DNA of 64,000 nucleotides from Ilyonectria destructans (taxonomy: Eukaryota; Ascomycota; Sordariomycetes; Hypocreales; Nectriaceae), in NCBI GenBank assembly GCA_020740775.1, contig JAHEWK010000001.1:5580001-5644000 (forward strand), in the 5' to 3' direction. Shown piece after piece: positions 59,931 to 64,000 of this stretch. Position 1 is the stretch's first letter. Each line of letters begins with the position of its first letter. Below the pieces are notes generated by a model that saw only the letters and a list, made by a program, of their open reading frames with translations, was not told where the DNA came from and searched no databases. The position numbers were made by a program, and so were the translations under genes.

Positions 59931-62728
59931 TGCAAAGGGGACAGATATCAATGTTTGTAGCAGATCGGGGGCTCGCTGGCGCAGGGGGCTCGGGTTGAAT
60001 CACCGCGTCAGGGAGAGGTGGCGCGCGAGCTCGGTCCGGGGGTTGGCGGGGACTCCAGGCATCTGGAAGCCGGTACACACGTTGGACGAGCTTTGTCTCG
60101 GGGCTGGCCAAGTTAGGAGTCGAACGGAGGCCTCGTTGGCGGGTGGTTGATGGATGTTGGCAGCATCAGGAGGAGGCGTGACGTCGGCCGGCGGCTCTGC
60201 GCAGGCGTGCGAAAAACAGACAACGCGTGAAGTTGGGGCGCACGGACCAGCGAACCTGGATTCGTGACAGAGTAGTCAGGGGGTTAGTCAGCTCGAGATG
60301 GGGCTAGGCCTGTTTGGGGCTACGCTCAGATGGGGATGCATCTGGCCCATCCTGCATCTGGGGAATGGAGAATTGGCCCACGGCGATCGAATTTTCGCAA
60401 AAGGGCATGTGCTTGTAGAGTCAACGTTGCTCTGTAAGATAGGACGGCAGGGGCCATTACTCACCCCCGCATTCTCCCAATGTCGCTGGTGAACTCATCG
60501 CTGGGTTTGCCTGCAAGTCAAAACTTGCTCTCTGGAGAACAGAACCTTGGCGTTGACGTTGGAACGGGTTGTCGGCTGCCGCCAAAAGCCGTGTAGAATA
60601 TACAGTGATGTAGTAGCGAATTCAGTTGCGGTCAAGTCGTCGTTCGGTTGGACGAGGGAGAATCCCGAGGTTGCAGACATCCGAAAAAGTTGAACTAGAC
60701 GGCCTCCTCCATCGGCGCAATACCGAAACACCTATACCCCAACTCCGGGTCGCGTTGAAACAGGGCACAGGCGACGCTCATATCTTTGATCGGCAGCATT
60801 CCCCTTACTTGAGATCCAATCGACAGGCCTCTCACCTGAAATGGATCCCTCGTTGACTGTTCCCCATCTCGTCTCGTCCAATCCAATGCCCATGACAATC
60901 CCGGGGGTGGACACTGGACAACTCACACGTCCCACACCAATCAGCAGGCGGTCGCAAACCACAGCGCGCGACGCCAGAGTGCGACGCCAGGACGATCGGG
61001 GGTCTCATGCAAGATGGCCAGAAGAGGGCCTCCAGATCTGGAGGCCCGGAAGGCCTAGTGTACTGTGTGGGACGATGATGCTGGCTCCCTGTCACTAGAG
61101 CCGAGGGGGCTTGCATCCGCGCCGCGCCCCGGCCGTGGAGCTGCCCGCCTTGGAGTCTTCACGAGACCCACCCGGCCAAGATGGCGCCGGCCAGGAGACT
61201 GCTAGGTATAGTCCGTAGGCTTGTTGATGGAGTGGGAAGACTCGTGCAGATTTGACACTTGCGACCTTTGACGCTGGCGAGGTGCCTGGCCCACGTTAAA
61301 ATGACCGTTCGGGCACCGCTACCTATACTTGAGATGCCCGACATTCACAGCTACCGTTTATCCTTAAGCTGGATTAAAAGACCTATTAATCTTTAAAGCA
61401 TGCTTTCAATAGCTACGCCCAAAATACGTCCTTGGGCATCCTTCATAACGAGGGCGCGCTTCCACCGCACGGCCCATTCTTTCCATCAGCTTTCAGGTGC
61501 AGACGCTGTCGTACCGAATACCTCACTCTGCTCGCACCCAAGTCTCCATCCCACCACTTCATGGTGCATCTGACACCACCCCAGCCACCGCAAATAGGAT
61601 CCCAGTTCCAGACTTTGACTCTGCTTACTGATTACGCTAAAATAGGCAACTCAAACCAAGGTCCCTAATTACGCCCACATGTTGCAAGGAGAGTTACCTT
61701 GCGCGAGTAAGGCAAGGTCGGGTGAGGTGACGGTGTGGTCATGCGAGCCAATACGATGGCTGACCATGTCACGTCAGCCTGCGGCTAGCGGAGCATATGC
61801 GTAACCAAAGTCATTCCTCCGAAGGTCCGAATGAAAACATTAAAGAGTCTTGGCGGATCTTGGATCGTGGGCGAGTGTGCCTTCCAGTCGCAGTCGCACA
61901 ACTGGACACGGGTAATTATGACGAGTACATGCTGCATCTACACGACACTCAGAGATTTATCATTACGATCACAAGGTAAGCAGCGATAGAAACAGCAGGT
62001 TCAGCAAATTCAGGACGTTCATGTATTACACTCCCCTCCACCTCGCCCTCCTAAAAGCCACCAACTGCAATGCAAATTCAAACGGGAGAATTTTTTTCTT
62101 CCAGACCATGCCACACGAATATCACTAATGGGAAAGAACTTCAATCAATCAATGACCCTTTGTCCTTCGCTCCTAAACTCCATTTCCAAATTCAACAACC
62201 AAAATGTATCAACCTTCCAAACGGCAAGGTAAAAAGGAATCGAAGAAGTAAAAGCATGAACGTTCCCTGAACAAGACCATGCCTCTCAGACGATATTCCG
62301 TCTTTCTTCGTGTTCCAGAGAGGCGTCTAGACATGATCTAGAATGCCAGATCGCATAAGCAACAGCGACGCGGGGGAAAAACATGAATGGGGTGGTCTGG
62401 GAAAGAAGTGAAGCGAAGTAACATGCGATGATGATGGTAATGCATGCCGAAAACAAGATGCAAATAATCCTCTGTCCTAAACTCCGTGTTCGCTATGCTC
62501 CGTGATATCATTCAAAAACACAAACACAAACAATCTTAAAATCCAGTAAATGTAAAACAAGTCGACGTAGTGTATCAGGCCCGGCTCTCCTGAAACAAGC
62601 CAGTCGAAGAAGGATAAACGCAAATCAAGCTGCAGGATCCATGGGATCTTGCAACTGATGGGTATCATGGTATCATTCAAGGATCATCATCCTCCGAGTA
62701 AGGCTTGCAAGGTATTCGAGCGTAGTAG
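59931..62728. other. Intergenic region upstream of NTO1
   Basis: About 2.8 kb with no recognised gene. The left part (59931-60500) is GC-rich leader and promoter of NTO1. The right part, from about 62000, is A-rich and probably the 3' untranslated region of the leucine-rich-repeat gene. Confidence 0.5.
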
Positions 62729-64000
62729 TTAACCGAGTGTTCGGCCACTGTGAATAGCCTGAGCAGGTGGCATGTGATGGGAAGTGTGAGCTGCCCGGAG
62801 AGCGGCTGGGGATGCGAGCCCAGACGGAGCAAAGTCTGGTGAACCGTTGGGGGCCCAGCTCTCCTCACTCAAAACAGAGAGGTAACCGTTTCCGACCTTG
62901 TCCCGCAAGGCTTCAATTTTTTGCCGGTAGATCTCTCCACTAGCATCCCAGTCCTGGGCATCGTTCGATGCATACACGGACGAGATGTTGGGCACAACAC
63001 TGGTGTCGATCCGAGGGACTTCGGGGGAGCTGGAGAAGCCACCGCTGGAGCTAGAGAAGCCACTGCTGGAGTTGGTTGACAGAACTACAGGTGGTAGTAG
63101 CTTAGTCTCGGGTTGGTGGGAGATGCGGTAGTTGCCGTCAGTGGTGATGGGGATTTTGGCGGGTTTCAGAACTGGTCTGCTAGTACGCAAATCCACAGGT
63201 GAGGGTGAGGGGAGGGTGTCGTTGGTGGCCAAGTCGACGATACGTCGCTTGGGGGTCTTGCGACGGCGAGTGGAGGTAGTGTTGGTCTCGCTCATGACTG
63301 CCTTGGGAGTAGGTCTCTCCTTTCGGAGCACGGCAGGTTCCCTGGGAGTGTTGTAGACGATGGCAGGCTTGCTCACATCGACAGTTGGGACTTCTGGGGC
63401 TTTTGGCTTCACGACCGGGACGGAATCAGGAATGGGAGGGCGATCCACAAGCTGTCGCCTCTCGGCATAGCTAGGGCCACTGCCATCAATGATCACATCC
63501 TCGGTATATCCAGAGGTCTTGCGAAAGAGGTTGAAAATGGTCACACGGTAATCCTTGTGAGTGCGAGTAAAGGGATTGCCCTCAACATAGATCTCACGGA
63601 TCTCGGGGATACCAGTCAATCTCGCAAGCTCCATGGGATCAACGAGGCGGTTGTCTCGCAAGTCCAGGCGCTCCAGCGGGAACAACTTCTCAATGCCAGC
63701 AAGGCACTGCAGCCTGTTGGCCCGGAGGTTGAGCGCGGTGATGGCAGGAAGGGGGTTGCGAGTCAGGGACTGGAGAGAGTCGATCATGCAATGCGACAAG
63801 TTCAGAGCACGGAGCGCAGTGAGAGTAGCCAGGCTGTCTGGGATCTGGCTGAAGAGGTTGGAGGAGAGGTCAAGAGAGTAGAGAGTATTGGAGAGGGGGG
63901 CAAGGCTAGCTTGGGAGATCGAGTGCATCGAGTTGTCCGCCAAGCTGAGGTGTCTCAAGAAGCGCCACTTGGAAGCAGGGAGAATTCCCATGGCCAGGAG
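62729..64000 (-). CDS. Leucine-rich-repeat protein, 3' part only
   Basis: The frame is open to the right edge, where codons preceding the first ATG (63991) still read through, so the 5' part lies outside the window. At least 423 residues are visible. Leucine-rich repeats come first (FLRHLSLADNSMHSISQ, NTLYSLDLSSNLFSQIP, LRALNLSHCMIDSLQSL, ITALNLRANRLQCLAGIEKL, LERLDLRDNRLVDPMEL). A capping block follows (REIYVEGNPFTRTHKDYRVT), then FRKTSGYTEDVIIDGSGPSY. The rest is a disordered Ser/Thr/Pro/Lys tail with a basic RRRKTPKRR patch, ending HSGRTLG. The capping block resembles fungal LRR proteins near the STK11IP/LIP1 group; I do not assign a specific function. Confidence 0.8.
   Translation of the reverse strand, partial: LLAMGILPASKWRFLRHLSLADNSMHSISQASLAPLSNTLYSLDLSSNLFSQIPDSLATLTALRALNLSHCMIDSLQSLTRNPLPAITALNLRANRLQCLAGIEKLFPLERLDLRDNRLVDPMELARLTGIPEIREIYVEGNPFTRTHKDYRVTIFNLFRKTSGYTEDVIIDGSGPSYAERRQLVDRPPIPDSVPVVKPKAPEVPTVDVSKPAIVYNTPREPAVLRKERPTPKAVMSETNTTSTRRRKTPKRRIVDLATNDTLPSPSPVDLRTSRPVLKPAKIPITTDGNYRISHQPETKLLPPVVLSTNSSSGFSSSSGGFSSSPEVPRIDTSVVPNISSVYASNDAQDWDASGEIYRQKIEALRDKVGNGYLSVLSEESWAPNGSPDFAPSGLASPAALRAAHTSHHMPPAQAIHSGRTLG

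Overview
This window looks like nuclear DNA of a filamentous ascomycete, most likely a Sordariomycete close to Hypocreales (an inference from protein resemblance, not from a search). Supporting signs are short GT-AG introns of about 45-140 nt with CTAAC-like branch points, GC-rich coding sequence, and fungal families such as a Mss51 homologue, an Rse1 homologue, a Hos4-like Set3C subunit, and a CAAX-type G-gamma. I reconstructed exon structures by hand. Wherever I give an exon sum it divides by three and the protein ends match the family ends I know.

Left part (1-19.3 kb) is gene-dense. It holds a stand-alone enoyl-reductase-like MDR enzyme, TIM13, an NSRP1/DUF2040 splicing regulator, an intracellular zinc-finger/LysM protein, the SF3b subunit RSE1, mitochondrial MSS51, a PXA-domain protein with a 1.43-kb intron, and a CENP-B-type helix-turn-helix protein. 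From 19.3 to 27.0 kb there is no recognisable gene. That 7.7 kb is full of micro- and minisatellites and includes a 24-nt C run. It lies upstream of the CENP-B-type gene.

Middle part (27-44 kb): RBG1/DRG1 GTPase (seven exons, two of them 21 nt), a large ankyrin and coiled-coil HOS4-like protein, an ALKBH6-like dioxygenase whose HxD motif cannot be made by canonical splicing, a DFG10-type polyprenal reductase, a 3-kb gene-free stretch, and eIF3a (TIF32), whose start codon is alone on its first coding exon.

Right part (44-64 kb): a 3.8-kb intergenic region, G-gamma (GNG1/Ste18), a Rdx/SelW-like thioredoxin-fold protein, PP1 phosphatase (GLC7/bimG), a gene-poor stretch with a 346-bp TA-flanked Tc1/mariner-type MITE, the PHD-finger protein NTO1, and the 3' part of a leucine-rich-repeat gene cut by the window edge.

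The genes are mainly housekeeping: splicing (NSRP1, RSE1), mitochondrial biogenesis (TIM13, MSS51), translation (TIF32, RBG1), chromatin (HOS4, NTO1) and signalling (G-gamma, PP1). I see no secondary-metabolite cluster, CRISPR array, tRNA or rRNA. The most notable unexplained features are the ALKBH6 splice lesion, the MITE, the long repeat-bearing intron, and the repeat-rich gene desert.
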